DNA of 64,000 bases from CAZYFH01 sp964646815 (GCA_964646815.1 CAZYFH010000005.1:62001-126000), one strand, 5' to 3'; numbered from the stretch's first letter, positions 34,806 to 43,933 are shown. A program made the numbers and translations. Notes: generated by a model from the letters alone, not told the origin.

Positions 34806-36314
34806 ATGTCGACACACAGGACCACCCTGTTGTCCGGAATTTTGATCGTGGTGGCGTCAATGGCCATCGGCATGGTCATCGCGTCGCGCTTCAACCTCAC
34901 CCCGGCGTCCTCGGCCCAGGCCGTTCAGATCCCGGCGATGAACACCGCGCCGATCACCGGCGACATTGGCGCGACGACGTTCCGCGACATCGCGCAGGCA
35001 CAGACCGCGATGGTCGTCAACATTCGCACCGAGTCGCAACAGACCTCGAACCAGCTCAACGATTTCTTCGGCGGTGACGAGTTCTTCCGCCGCTTCTTTG
35101 GTCCGGGCCAGCGGCCACCGCAGCGGCAGCCGCGAGAAGAAACCGTGCGTGCCGCCGGGACGGGGTTCGTCATCGACGACACGGGGCTCATTCTGACCAA
35201 CAATCACGTCGTCGCGGAAGCGACGAAGATCGAGATACATTTCTTCGGCGACGACCTCGACGTCGTCTACGAGGCGCGGGTCCTCGGCCGGGACGCTTTG
35301 ACCGACACCGCCCTCCTCGAACTCACCGACCAGCCGGCCGGTGAGCTGCCAGTGGCGCAGTTCGGCGATTCGAGTCAGATGGCGCCGGGCGACTGGGTCA
35401 TGGCGATCGGCAACCCGTTCAGCCTCGGCCACACCGTGACCGTCGGTGTCATCTCAGCGATCGGACGCCCGTTTCGTCCGGTTCGCGGTCGCGACACGGA
35501 GATGCTCCAGACCGATGCCGCCATCAATCCAGGGAACTCCGGTGGCCCGCTCCTCAACGTTCGGGGTGAAGTGATCGGGATTAACACGGCGATCGTCAGC
35601 GACCGGATGGCCAACGTAGGCATCGGCTTCGCGGTGCCCATCAACACGGTCCTCGAGCTACTGGCCGAACTCCGCACCGGCAAGGTGACGCGCGGAGTCA
35701 TCGGCGTCGGGATCCAGAACGTCGATCGGGATGGATATCAGGACCTCGGGCTCGCCGAGCCGCGGGGCGCGGTGGTGTCACAAGTGAACGAGGGAGGACC
35801 CGCCGACGATGCCGACATGCAACCGGGCGATGTCATCGTCGCCTATGACGGTAGCCCCGTCGACGACGTAGAAGACCTGCAGGGAAGGGTTGTCGCGACC
35901 AGACCCGGCACGACCGTTCCGATCGACGTCGTGCGCGCCGGCGAGCCGCTGACGCTACGCGTCACGATCGGCGAGCTCGATCTTGAGACGGAGGGACGCA
36001 CCGTCAGGGACGCGGTCGAGGAAATCAGCGAGGGCTTCGGCATGACGCTGCAGGACCTGACACCGCAAACCGCACGCCGTCTCAGCTTGCCTCGCGACAC
36101 GACCGGCGCGGTCGTCGTCGATGTCGCAAGCGATAGCACGGCGGAATCGGTCGGCGTGCAACCCGGCGACGTGATCATCACGGTGAATCGGGTCGAGGTG
36201 ACGTCGGCGGCGGAAGCGACTGCACAGCTCAACGGCATCGCGTCAGGCCGCACCGCATTCCTCCTGGTCCAGCGCGGCGAGACGAGGGTGTTCTTCCAGG
36301 TGCCCAAGGAATAG
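34806..36314 (+). CDS. DegP/HtrA-type periplasmic serine protease with two PDZ domains
   Basis: A 502-residue protease/chaperone of the envelope stress response. N-terminal membrane anchor or signal (LLSGILIVVASMAIGMVIA), then a trypsin-like domain with the triad His in LTNNHVVAEATKIE, Asp in ALTDTALLEL and Ser in INPGNSGGPLLN, followed by two PDZ domains (RGVIGVGIQNVDRDGYQDLG and a C-terminal AESVGVQPGDVIITVNRVEV). ATG at 34806 has AGGAAG about 6 bp upstream; an in-frame GTG three bases earlier is the alternative. The glutamine/proline stretch near residue 100 lies in the LA loop. Confidence 0.95.
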   Translation: MSTHRTTLLSGILIVVASMAIGMVIASRFNLTPASSAQAVQIPAMNTAPITGDIGATTFRDIAQAQTAMVVNIRTESQQTSNQLNDFFGGDEFFRRFFGPGQRPPQRQPREETVRAAGTGFVIDDTGLILTNNHVVAEATKIEIHFFGDDLDVVYEARVLGRDALTDTALLELTDQPAGELPVAQFGDSSQMAPGDWVMAIGNPFSLGHTVTVGVISAIGRPFRPVRGRDTEMLQTDAAINPGNSGGPLLNVRGEVIGINTAIVSDRMANVGIGFAVPINTVLELLAELRTGKVTRGVIGVGIQNVDRDGYQDLGLAEPRGAVVSQVNEGGPADDADMQPGDVIVAYDGSPVDDVEDLQGRVVATRPGTTVPIDVVRAGEPLTLRVTIGELDLETEGRTVRDAVEEISEGFGMTLQDLTPQTARRLSLPRDTTGAVVVDVASDSTAESVGVQPGDVIITVNRVEVTSAAEATAQLNGIASGRTAFLLVQRGETRVFFQVPKE

Positions 36315-36318
36315 CGAT

Positions 36319-37476
36319 GTGACGGTGCGCGACGTGATCGTGCAGCGAATCCGAAGCTCGGGTCCGCTGCCGTTCGCGTTGTACGCCGATCTCGCGCTGT
36401 ACCACCCGACGCTCGGCTACTACTCACGCGCGGCCCGGCGTTCCGGTCGGGCAGGCGATTTCCACACCAGCGTCGACCTCGGCCCACTCTTCGGCGAGTT
36501 GCTCGCGTCCCAGTTCGCCGAGATGTGGCGACTGGTTACCACCGAGTCGCCGTCCAGCACCACCTTCGATCTCGTCGAGGCGGCCGCCGGCAGCGGCCGG
36601 CTGGCGCGGGACGTCCTCGACGCGGCCGTGGCCAACGACCCGGCTTTCTACGACGCCGTGCGCGTGAGGCTGGTCGAACGGAGTGCGGCCGCGAGAGACG
36701 CACATGCGACTACGCTCGGCCCGCATGCGGCGAAACTTCTCGGCTCGGACCCGGATCTCGCTGGCGACACGACCGGCGTCATCTTTGCGAACGAGCTGCT
36801 CGATGCGCTGCCGCCCAACGTCGTCATGATGACGGACGATGGCCTGCGGGAGGTCTATGTCGACATCGATGATCACAGCGGGCAGTTGGTGGAGCGGCTT
36901 GGACCGCTCTCTAGCGGCGAGGTGGAAGCACACATCGATCGATGGGGGATCCGGCTTGAGCCGGGCTGGCGGGCCGAGATCTCCCCGGCTGCGGTGACAT
37001 GGGTACGACGGGCCGCCGGCACGCTGACGCGTGGGTTCCTGCTGCTGATCGACTACGGTCATGACGCGGACGAGCTCTACTCCGCCGCGCACGCGGCAGG
37101 CACTCTGACCACCTATCACCGGCACCGGGTCGCAGTGGGCCCGGACCCAGCCATCCCAGCGTGGCTCGTCGACCCCGGTGACCGCGATATCAGCGCGCAT
37201 GTCGATCTCACGGCGGTGCGGCACACAGCCGAACGCGCGGGCCTGCAGACGATCGGTGTGCTCGATCAGACGTATTTCCTACTCGGGCTGGGCGCCGCAG
37301 ACCACGTCGCCGCCAGGGTGGGCGACGGAGGCGTCGCGGGCCTCAAGCGCCGGCTGGCACTCAAGTCGCTCCTGATGCCGGGCGGTCTCGGCAGCACGCA
37401 CAAGGTGCTCGTCTTCGGCAGGGGGGTCGGCACACCCCGACTCTCGGGGTGCAGCTATCGCGGCCGTCTGACGTAA
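36319..37476 (+). CDS. MidA/NDUFAF7-type SAM-dependent methyltransferase
   Basis: A 385-residue protein of the MidA family (DUF185). In mitochondria relatives methylate an arginine on complex I; the bacterial substrate is unknown. Landmarks: PLPFALYADLALYHPTLGYY, GDFHTSVDLGPLFGELLASQ, LVEAAAGSGRLARDVLDA, IFANELLDALPPNVV and FLLLIDYGHDADELYS. GTG start at 36319, 5 bp after the HtrA stop. The C-terminal tail of about 15 residues (RGVGTPRLSGCSYRGRL) looks nonconserved. Confidence 0.93.
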   Translation: MTVRDVIVQRIRSSGPLPFALYADLALYHPTLGYYSRAARRSGRAGDFHTSVDLGPLFGELLASQFAEMWRLVTTESPSSTTFDLVEAAAGSGRLARDVLDAAVANDPAFYDAVRVRLVERSAAARDAHATTLGPHAAKLLGSDPDLAGDTTGVIFANELLDALPPNVVMMTDDGLREVYVDIDDHSGQLVERLGPLSSGEVEAHIDRWGIRLEPGWRAEISPAAVTWVRRAAGTLTRGFLLLIDYGHDADELYSAAHAAGTLTTYHRHRVAVGPDPAIPAWLVDPGDRDISAHVDLTAVRHTAERAGLQTIGVLDQTYFLLGLGAADHVAARVGDGGVAGLKRRLALKSLLMPGGLGSTHKVLVFGRGVGTPRLSGCSYRGRLT

Positions 37477-37496
37477 GATTGCGGCGGGATCGCTGG

Positions 37497-38081
37497 ATGG
37501 TGCCGGACGCGGTAGAGCGTGAGGTCAAGCTGGCGTTCGCATCGGTTGAGGCGGCGCGTGAAGCCGTCGCCTTGCTCGGCGCGACGCCGATGCGGTCGCG
37601 TCGTCTCCAGGACGACCGCCTCCTGGACTCACCCGATGGCCACCTGCGGAGCGCGCGCGTCGCGCTGCGCGTTCGCGTCGAGGGGGACCGCGACACGGCG
37701 ACGATAACCCTGAAGGGTCCGCCACGGCCCGATCTGATGAAGGTGCGCGAGGAACTGGAAACCGGGGTGGGCGACGGGATCCTACTGCTTCGCATCCTCG
37801 ACCGCTTGGGGCTCGAGGTCTGGTTCCGCTATCAGAAGTTCCGCGAGGAGTTCGCACTCGACGGCGTTGTCGTGGCGATCGACGAAACACCCTTCGCGAC
37901 GTTCGTCGAGCTCGAGGGAGACCGCGAGGGAATCATTAGGCTCACCGCCGCGCTCGGACGGACGCAGGATGACTATATCGTCGACTCGTATCGTCAGCTG
38001 TACGTGAAGCGCTGCCAGGCGCGCGGTCTGCCGGCGGACGCGATGTTGTTCTCCGATACGCCCGCGGTCGCTCGTCGCTGA
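37497..38081 (+). CDS. CYTH domain protein (class IV adenylate cyclase/triphosphatase-like)
   Basis: A 194-residue protein of the CYTH superfamily, whose members act on triphosphates (thiamine triphosphate, polyphosphate, RNA ends) or make cAMP. The signature ExExK is in EREVKLAFASV at the N-terminus; further landmarks are RRLQDDRLLDSPDGHLRSAR, ALRVRVEGDRDTATITLKGP and FVELEGDREGI with DSYRQLYVKRC. ATG at 37497 is preferred over a GTG at 37449 that would overlap the methyltransferase. Five bases before the next gene. Confidence 0.9.
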   Translation: MVPDAVEREVKLAFASVEAAREAVALLGATPMRSRRLQDDRLLDSPDGHLRSARVALRVRVEGDRDTATITLKGPPRPDLMKVREELETGVGDGILLLRILDRLGLEVWFRYQKFREEFALDGVVVAIDETPFATFVELEGDREGIIRLTAALGRTQDDYIVDSYRQLYVKRCQARGLPADAMLFSDTPAVARR

Positions 38082-38085
38082 GCCG

Positions 38086-39051
38086 GTGAGGAATCCGCTT
38101 CCGCCGGCGATCGTGCTGACAGCCGGCCTCGGCACACGGCTCGCTCCGCTGACGCGGACCCGAGCCAAACCGGCGGTGCCGGTGGCCGGCACCCCGCTCA
38201 TCCTTCGAGTGCTGGCATGGCTCGGGCGCGAGGGTGTGCGTGACGTCGTGCTGAACCTGCACCATCGACCCGAGTCGATCACCCGCGTCGTCGGCCACGG
38301 GGCGCGCGCAGGTGTCGCCGTCCGCTATTCCTGGGAACCCGACATCCTCGGGTCAGCGGGCGGACCGCGCCAGGCGCTGCCGCTGCTCGGCCCGCGCTTC
38401 TTCATCGTCAACGGCGACACCCTGGTCGACCTGTCGCTCGACGCGCTTCGCGCCGCCCACGAGCGGACGGGCGCCGCAGTCACACTCGCGGTCGGCCCAA
38501 ACCCGGCGCCCGACCGTTACGGAAGCGTCCTGGTCGACGAACTGGACCGTGTGCGAGCGTTCACCGGCACCGGCCATGCCACCGCGGCGCATTTCGTCGG
38601 CGTGCAGATCGCAGACGCCTCGGTCTTCGCCGGTCTGCCGGCGGGACGCGCGGCGGCGAGCATTGGCGGCATCTATGACACGCTCATCGCCAACCGACCG
38701 GGCGCGGTGCGCGTCCACTCGGTCGCGACTCCGTTTCTCGACGTCGGCACCCCGGGTGATTACCTCGCTGCGTGCCTTGCGCTCGCCGAGGTCGAGGCAC
38801 GCGGTCAACTCCCGCCCGGTGAGGGCTCGACCGTGCATCCCAGTGCATCATTGACGCGGACGGCCGTCTGGGATCGCGTGGTGGTGGAGGAGCGATGTCG
38901 CCTGCACGACTGCATCCTCGGCGACGGCGTCCGCCTGCCGCCCGGGTCGCGCCTCGAGCGGCAGGTCGTCGTAGCGGCGGGTGGCGCCGCGCCGACCGCC
39001 GGCCAGCGGCGACTCGGAGACCTCCTCGTGTCACCGATCTGGCCGGATTAA
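38086..39051 (+). CDS. Sugar-1-phosphate nucleotidyltransferase, MurU-like
   Basis: A 321-residue nucleotidyltransferase; GTG start 5 bp after the CYTH gene. Motifs: VLTAGLGTRLAPLTRTRAKP (nucleotide-binding), PVAGTPLILRVLAWLGREGV, SWEPDILGSAGGPRQALPLL, FIVNGDTLVDLSLDALR (metal Asp in NGDTLVD), ending with a left-handed-helix-like cap. Best fit is MurNAc-1-phosphate uridylyltransferase or GDP-mannose-type enzymes. Since the next gene is an AmgK-like kinase, MurU of the cell-wall recycling shortcut is the favoured inference. Confidence 0.85.
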   Translation: MRNPLPPAIVLTAGLGTRLAPLTRTRAKPAVPVAGTPLILRVLAWLGREGVRDVVLNLHHRPESITRVVGHGARAGVAVRYSWEPDILGSAGGPRQALPLLGPRFFIVNGDTLVDLSLDALRAAHERTGAAVTLAVGPNPAPDRYGSVLVDELDRVRAFTGTGHATAAHFVGVQIADASVFAGLPAGRAAASIGGIYDTLIANRPGAVRVHSVATPFLDVGTPGDYLAACLALAEVEARGQLPPGEGSTVHPSASLTRTAVWDRVVVEERCRLHDCILGDGVRLPPGSRLERQVVVAAGGAAPTAGQRRLGDLLVSPIWPD

Positions 39052-39087
39052 TCGGCCTGACCTGGGACCCGACAGCAACGCAACCGC

Positions 39088-40110
39088 ATGACGCCGCCCG
39101 ACACGCCCCCTCCCGAGGTGCTCCGGCGCGCACGCCTGTACGTCGCGCGCGCCGGCTGGCCGACCGCGGACACAAGGCTCGAGCTCATGGCCGGCGATGC
39201 GTCATCGCGAGCCTTCGTTCGCGTGCACCCACCCCTTGATGCCTCGCGGGTGCTCATTGTTCATCCCGGACCAATTGACGCGGCGACCGAGCCACTCGTG
39301 ACGGTGGCGCGGCTGTTCGAGGCGATGCGCATCGCCGTCCCGACGGTTCTGGACACTGACGACGGGCTCGGCGTGATCGTGGTCAACGACCTGGGGGACA
39401 TAACACTGGAAGCGCATCTTCGGCGCGCGTCCGCGGCGGAGCGGACAGCTCGCTACGAGGAGGCCGTGCGCGTCATTTCGGTGCTCCAACGTGAGGGAAA
39501 CCGGCTGGCGTCCCCGCAGCATCCACCTTACAACGTGGCCTTCGACGTGGAGAAGCTGAGTTGGGAGCTCGAATTCTTCGTCGACGAGTTCCTCATCGCG
39601 CACCGCGGCATCGCGCTCACTACGGCGGCACGATCTGCACTGACCCGTGCGTTCCACGAACTGTCGACCACGCTGGCCGACGAACCGAGCGTCCTCTGCC
39701 ACCGCGACTTCCACAGCAGGAATCTCATGTTGCACGCGGGCCGGCTCCACGTCATCGATTTCCAGGATGCGCGGATGGGGCCCGCCACCTACGACCTGGC
39801 CTCGCTACTCCGTGATTCCTATGTGGATCTCGACCCGACGCTGGTCGATCATCTGATCGATCACTACGGTGCGCTGGCGGGGACCGCGACATCAGCCGGC
39901 TTCCGGCGGCGATTTGACCGGATGGCGGTGCAACGCAACTTGAAGGCGCTTGGCACGTTCGGCCACCAGATCACTGTTCGCGGCCACCGGCGCTACCTGG
40001 AGGGAGTGCCGCGCACGCTGGGGTATCTGCGCGAGTGCTGTGTGCGCGATCCCGAGCTGTTCGGGCTCCGCGACCTGCTGGCGCCGTACCTCGACGAGCT
40101 CCGGTCGTAG
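39088..40110 (+). CDS. AmgK-like aminoglycoside-phosphotransferase-family kinase
   Basis: A 340-residue kinase of the APH fold. Catalytic HxDxxxxN motif is in LCHRDFHSRNLMLHAG and the metal Asp in HVIDFQDARMGPATYDLASL. Glycine-loop region: ELMAGDASSRAFVRVHPP. AmgK phosphorylates MurNAc or GlcNAc at C1; the partner MurU then makes UDP-MurNAc, bypassing de novo synthesis. The pairing with the MurU-like gene (36 bp upstream) supports that role, although each family is wider. Start ATG 39088. Confidence 0.85.
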   Translation: MTPPDTPPPEVLRRARLYVARAGWPTADTRLELMAGDASSRAFVRVHPPLDASRVLIVHPGPIDAATEPLVTVARLFEAMRIAVPTVLDTDDGLGVIVVNDLGDITLEAHLRRASAAERTARYEEAVRVISVLQREGNRLASPQHPPYNVAFDVEKLSWELEFFVDEFLIAHRGIALTTAARSALTRAFHELSTTLADEPSVLCHRDFHSRNLMLHAGRLHVIDFQDARMGPATYDLASLLRDSYVDLDPTLVDHLIDHYGALAGTATSAGFRRRFDRMAVQRNLKALGTFGHQITVRGHRRYLEGVPRTLGYLRECCVRDPELFGLRDLLAPYLDELRS

Positions 40111-40167
40111 TACCCTGCACCGTAAGCGCGAATCGGCTGGAACCCTGGAACCGCGGGCACACACCGC

Positions 40168-41469
40168 ATGGCGGCCGTGACAACCTACATCGAAGACGTC
40201 GCGCGTCACGCTGGGCACGTCGTGACCCTGCGCGGGTGGCTGCATCGGCGACGATCGAGCGGCAAGATCCACTTTCTCACCGTGCGCGACGGCACCGGCT
40301 TCATGCAGGCGGTGCTGTCGAAGTCGTCCGTCGACGGTGAGACGTTCGCGCGCGCCAGCCATCTGGGCCAGGAAACCGCACTCATCGTGAGCGGCGCCGT
40401 ACGGGCCGACCGACGGGCGCCTGGGGGCTACGAGCTCGACGTGGCCGCGCTTGAGGTTGTCGCCGAATCGCATGACTACCCCATCACGCCCAAGGAGCAC
40501 GGCGTCGACTACCTACTCGACCGCCGTCATCTCTGGATTCGTAGCCAGCGCCAGCAGGCCATCCTGCGCCTGCGGCACGAGGTCGTCGACGCGATCCGTG
40601 ACTTCTTCAACCGCCGGGGCTTCGTGCTGGCCGACACGCCGATCTTCACGCCAGCGGCGTGCGAGGGCACGACGACGCTCTTCCCGGTCGCGTATTTCGA
40701 CGACCGAACCGCCTTCCTCACGCAAAGCGGACAGCTGTACAACGAAGCCAATGCGATGGCGCTCGGGCGGGTCTACTGCTTCGGTCCGACGTTTCGCGCA
40801 GAGAAATCGAAGACGCGGAGACACCTGACGGAATTCTGGATGGTCGAGCCCGAGATGGCGTACGCGACCCTGGACGACGCGACGGATCTCGCCGAGGCGC
40901 TGGTGGTCGCCATCGTCGAACGCGTGCTTGAGACTCGACAGCGGGAGCTCGAGGTCCTCGAGCGCGATACGGCTCCCCTCGAGGGAGTCCGGACGCCGTT
41001 TCCACGTGTGAGCTACGACGAAGCGGTACAGATACTCCGGAACCGCGGTGTGCCGTTCGAATGGGGCGGCGACTTCGGCGGACCGGACGAGACCGCGCTG
41101 GCGGAGCACTTCGACCGACCCGTCGCAGTACATCGTTTCCCCAGCGCGATCAAGGCCTTCTACATGAAGCCGGACCCCGAGCGGCCGGAGCTGTCGCTGT
41201 CGGTCGACGTGCTCGCGCCCGAGGGATACGGCGAGATCGTCGGCGGCGGTCAACGCCTCGACGACTATGACCTCCTCCTCGAGCGCATCAACGAGCACCA
41301 GCTGCCTCGAGAAGCGTTCGAGTGGTATCTGGATCTGCGACGGTACGGGACCGTGCCACATGCCGGGTTCGGCATGGGTGTCGAGCGGGTCGTAGCATGG
41401 CTGTCTGGCATCGAGCACGTGCGCGAGACGATTCCGTATCCGCGAATGCTGAACCGCCTCACACCGTAG
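40168..41469 (+). CDS. asnS: Asparaginyl-tRNA synthetase
   Basis: Class II aminoacyl-tRNA synthetase charging tRNA(Asn); 433 residues. N-terminal OB-fold anticodon domain (VTLRGWLHRRRSSGKIHFLT), then class II motif 2 in FRAEKSKTRRHLTEFWMVEP and motif 3 in GFGMGVERVVAWLSGIEHV. The fold is shared with AspRS; the EKSKTRRHLTEF signature and length favour AsnRS. The ATG at 40168 matches the N-terminus. It stands between amgK and rimP; no terminator is seen after it, but a promoter lies 50 bp on. Confidence 0.94.
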   Translation: MAAVTTYIEDVARHAGHVVTLRGWLHRRRSSGKIHFLTVRDGTGFMQAVLSKSSVDGETFARASHLGQETALIVSGAVRADRRAPGGYELDVAALEVVAESHDYPITPKEHGVDYLLDRRHLWIRSQRQQAILRLRHEVVDAIRDFFNRRGFVLADTPIFTPAACEGTTTLFPVAYFDDRTAFLTQSGQLYNEANAMALGRVYCFGPTFRAEKSKTRRHLTEFWMVEPEMAYATLDDATDLAEALVVAIVERVLETRQRELEVLERDTAPLEGVRTPFPRVSYDEAVQILRNRGVPFEWGGDFGGPDETALAEHFDRPVAVHRFPSAIKAFYMKPDPERPELSLSVDVLAPEGYGEIVGGGQRLDDYDLLLERINEHQLPREAFEWYLDLRRYGTVPHAGFGMGVERVVAWLSGIEHVRETIPYPRMLNRLTP

Positions 41470-41518
41470 CGACCCGTGACGAACGCGCCGTGCGAGCAAC
41501 GCGGCGCCTCTACGGGCG

Positions 41519-41548
41519 TTGCCGGCGCGATTTCCGTCATGATATATT
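41519..41548 (+). promoter_or_regulatory. Promoter for the rimP-nusA-infB operon
   Basis: TTGCCG (41519-41524), an 18-base spacer, and TATATT (41543-41548), a close match to the vegetative consensus. It lies after asnS and 32 bp before the leader terminator hairpin, an arrangement expected for an attenuated operon. Confidence 0.6.
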
Positions 41549-41579
41549 GAGTTGGGTACGTCGACGCCAAGTCCGCAAG

Positions 41580-41609
41580 AGTGGGCGCTTTGCCCACTTT
41601 TTGTTTTTT
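41580..41609 (+). terminator. Leader terminator/attenuator before rimP
   Basis: A perfect 7-bp stem, A-GTGGGC with loop GCTTT and GCCCAC-T, followed by TTTTT-G-TTTTTT. The transcript from the promoter would reach it after about 30-55 bases, so it can end transcription before rimP. Leaders with such hairpins are known before rimP-nusA operons in several bacteria. No obvious antiterminator stem was drawn. Confidence 0.65.
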
Positions 41610-41615
41610 GAGGGC

Positions 41616-42182
41616 GTGATTTCGCGTGGTCAACCCGTGGACCATGAAAACCATTTGGACCAGGTTCGGGCGATCGCCGGCCGCGTCGGGCGGGACTTCG
41701 GTCTCGAGATCTTCGACGTGCAGTTGCGCCGTGAATCGATCGGTTGGGTTCTTCGCGTCGTCATCGACCGGCCGCCTCGGGCCACCGGGCCCGCGGCGAG
41801 CAGTGAGGGTGACGAGGTGAGCGTGACTGATTGTCAGCACGTCAGCAATGACGTCAGCGCCGTACTCGACGCAGAATTTTCGTTCGAGCACCCCTACACG
41901 CTGGAGGTCTCTTCGCCGGGGCTCGATCGACCGCTGCGCCATCCAGACGACTGCCGACGATTTCACGGCCGCCGGGCGCAGTTTGTGACGTCCGAAGCCG
42001 TGGATGGAAAACGCCATCTTACCGGTCGCATCGCAGACGTGGACGAAACCCCCGCCGCGAGCGGTGAGACGCGTCACGCGGGGGCGTCACGCAGTACGGA
42101 GATCGTGCTCGAAGCGGGTCGGCGCGTTCACCGAATTCCCTGGGCGCTCGTGACCCGGGCGCGGCTTGAGGTGGAGTTCTAG
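41616..42182 (+). CDS. rimP: Ribosome maturation factor RimP
   Basis: Small 30S assembly factor, about 188 residues. Landmarks: HLDQVRAIAGRVGRDFGLEI, VQLRRESIGWVLRVVIDRPP, VTDCQHVSNDVSAVLDAEF, HPYTLEVSSPGLDRPLRHPD and the end RARLEVEF. Start uncertain: GTG at 41616 has a weak GAGG before it, and GTG at 41637 gives the usual short N-terminus (DHENHLDQ). The stop TAG at 42180-42182 contains the left TA border of hairpin element F. It heads the rimP-nusA-infB operon. Confidence 0.92.
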   Translation: MISRGQPVDHENHLDQVRAIAGRVGRDFGLEIFDVQLRRESIGWVLRVVIDRPPRATGPAASSEGDEVSVTDCQHVSNDVSAVLDAEFSFEHPYTLEVSSPGLDRPLRHPDDCRRFHGRRAQFVTSEAVDGKRHLTGRIADVDETPAASGETRHAGASRSTEIVLEAGRRVHRIPWALVTRARLEVEF

Positions 42183-42355
42183 TGGGCTGTCCCGTCGAAT
42201 TCTGTAGCGGTCTCCGGCACGCGACGGCCGGCTGGCAAGGCGCGACGAAGGAGCATAGTCAGCATATGTGACCGCGCTGAGGCATGGTCCAGCGCCGGCC
42301 ATCGCGGGATGCGCCGCCCGGAGAACGCTACAGAATTCGACGGGACAGCCCACTC
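42180..42355. repeat. Hairpin element copy F between rimP and nusA
   Basis: About 176 bp with near-perfect arms: GTCCCGTCGAATTCTGTAGC pairs with the right arm at 42327-42349. The core has GGCTGGCAAGGCGCGACGAA and the C/E-type sequence CGCGCTGAGGCATGGTCCAG. The left border is CTAG (42179-42182) in the rimP stop; the right border is CACTC, TA lost. It sits inside a normally tight operon, 50 bp before the nusA ATG. Confidence 0.92.
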
Positions 42356-42404
42356 GGCTCGGCCGCGGCGACGTGCCGCCGGCCGCGCCATCCGGAAAGA
42401 CGTC

Positions 42405-43925
42405 ATGAGCAAAGCGCTGCAGCAAACCATCGAGGCCCTGGCGAAGGAGAAAGGGATCGAACCCGACGTGATCATCACGGCCATTGAAGACGCCGTGTTG
42501 ACGGCATCGCGCAAGTACTACAAGTCGACGGAGGACCTGCGCACGAAGTTCAACCATGACACCGGCCAGGTCGAGCTCTACGCCGTGCGGCACATCGTTG
42601 AAGAAGTGTCCGATCCGCTCACCGAGATCTCCCTGACCGACGCGCAGGACCTCTACGGTAAGGAAGCCGAGATCGACATGGAGATCGAGTTCCCGAAACC
42701 GACTGACGTGCTCGGTCGAATCGCCGCCCAGGCCGCCAAACAGGTCATCTTTCAGAAGGTGCGTGAGGCCGAACGCGAGAACGTCTACGAGGAGTTCAGC
42801 GACCGACTGGGCGAAGTCGTGGCTGGCACGGTCAAGCGCTTCGAGAACGGCGACATTATCGTTGAAGTGAGCCGCGTCGAAGCGATGCTGCCGAGACGAG
42901 AACAGTCACGTGCGGAGAATTACACGACCGGCGACCGGGTCAGAGCCGTCATCCGCGAGGTCAACAAGAACACGAAGGGCCCTCAGATCATCCTGTCGCG
43001 GACCGACGCCAAGCTGCTCGTCAAGCTCTTCGAGCAGGAGGTGCCGGAGATCTATGACGACACCGTGTCGATCCGGGGAGCGGTACGCGAGGCCGGAGAC
43101 CGAGCGAAGGTGGCCGTGCATTCGCGCGAACGCGATGTCGACCCGGTCGGAGCCTGCGTCGGGATGAAGGGCACGCGGGTCCAGGCGATCATCCGCGAGC
43201 TGCGTGGCGAAAAGATCGATATCGTCGAATGGTCTGAAGACCCGGTGCTGTTCGTGACGAACGCGATCAGCCCAGCTCGGGCGCAGCGAGTCACCATCAT
43301 CGACGATACCGAGAAGGTCATCGAGTTGGTCGTCGAAGACAGACAGCTCTCGCTGGCGATCGGCAAGAAAGGCCAGAATGTGCGGCTGGCCGCCAAGTTG
43401 ACTGGGTGGAAGATCGACATCAAGAGCGAGGAAGACAAGCGGCGCGAAGTCGAGGCCCAATTCGATAGGATGGGAATGTCGGAGGAAGCGGCGACGCTGA
43501 CACTGCCGAGTCTGGAAGACGAGCAGTTGAGGAAGTTGAGCGACGCCGGTCTCGACACGGCGGACAGCCTGCTCGAGACCTCGGCTGCCCACCTCGCCGA
43601 GGTGGCCGGCGTCGACGAGCCGACCGCAGAGCAACTGCAGGCGGCGGTCCGCGAACAGGTCGCCGCGGTCGAGCGTGCCGCGGCGGAGGCTGCTGAAGCG
43701 GCGGCGCTCGCCGAGGCGGCAGCAACCCGGACAGGTGCGGCCGAGGACATGCCGCCGGCTCTGGCTGACGATGAGGCCGACCGCGCTGCGACAGCGTCAC
43801 CCGCGACCGAGCCCGATGGGAGCGAGCCCGGCGAGGACGCTGTCGCCACCGACGAGACGCCGACCGCGACGCAGCCGGGTAGCGAGGACGCCGCATCGTC
43901 AGAACGTCCCGACACCGGACACTGA
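42405..43925 (+). CDS. nusA: Transcription termination/antitermination factor NusA
   Basis: RNA polymerase-associated factor, 506 residues. N-terminal domain (MSKALQQTIEALAKEKGIEP, then TAIEDAVLTASRKYY), S1 domain (GEVVAGTVKRFENGDIIVEV), and two KH domains (VDPVGACVGMKGTRVQAIIR; QLSLAIGKKGQNVRLAAKLT). The C-terminus has a helix-hairpin-like repeat (AAHLAEVAGVDEPTAEQLQ) and then an alanine/glutamate/proline tail of about 90 residues, which is longer than usual. ATG at 42405; longer frames upstream lie in hairpin element F. Confidence 0.97.
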   Translation: MSKALQQTIEALAKEKGIEPDVIITAIEDAVLTASRKYYKSTEDLRTKFNHDTGQVELYAVRHIVEEVSDPLTEISLTDAQDLYGKEAEIDMEIEFPKPTDVLGRIAAQAAKQVIFQKVREAERENVYEEFSDRLGEVVAGTVKRFENGDIIVEVSRVEAMLPRREQSRAENYTTGDRVRAVIREVNKNTKGPQIILSRTDAKLLVKLFEQEVPEIYDDTVSIRGAVREAGDRAKVAVHSRERDVDPVGACVGMKGTRVQAIIRELRGEKIDIVEWSEDPVLFVTNAISPARAQRVTIIDDTEKVIELVVEDRQLSLAIGKKGQNVRLAAKLTGWKIDIKSEEDKRREVEAQFDRMGMSEEAATLTLPSLEDEQLRKLSDAGLDTADSLLETSAAHLAEVAGVDEPTAEQLQAAVREQVAAVERAAAEAAEAAALAEAAATRTGAAEDMPPALADDEADRAATASPATEPDGSEPGEDAVATDETPTATQPGSEDAASSERPDTGH

Positions 43926-43933
43926 GAATATAC

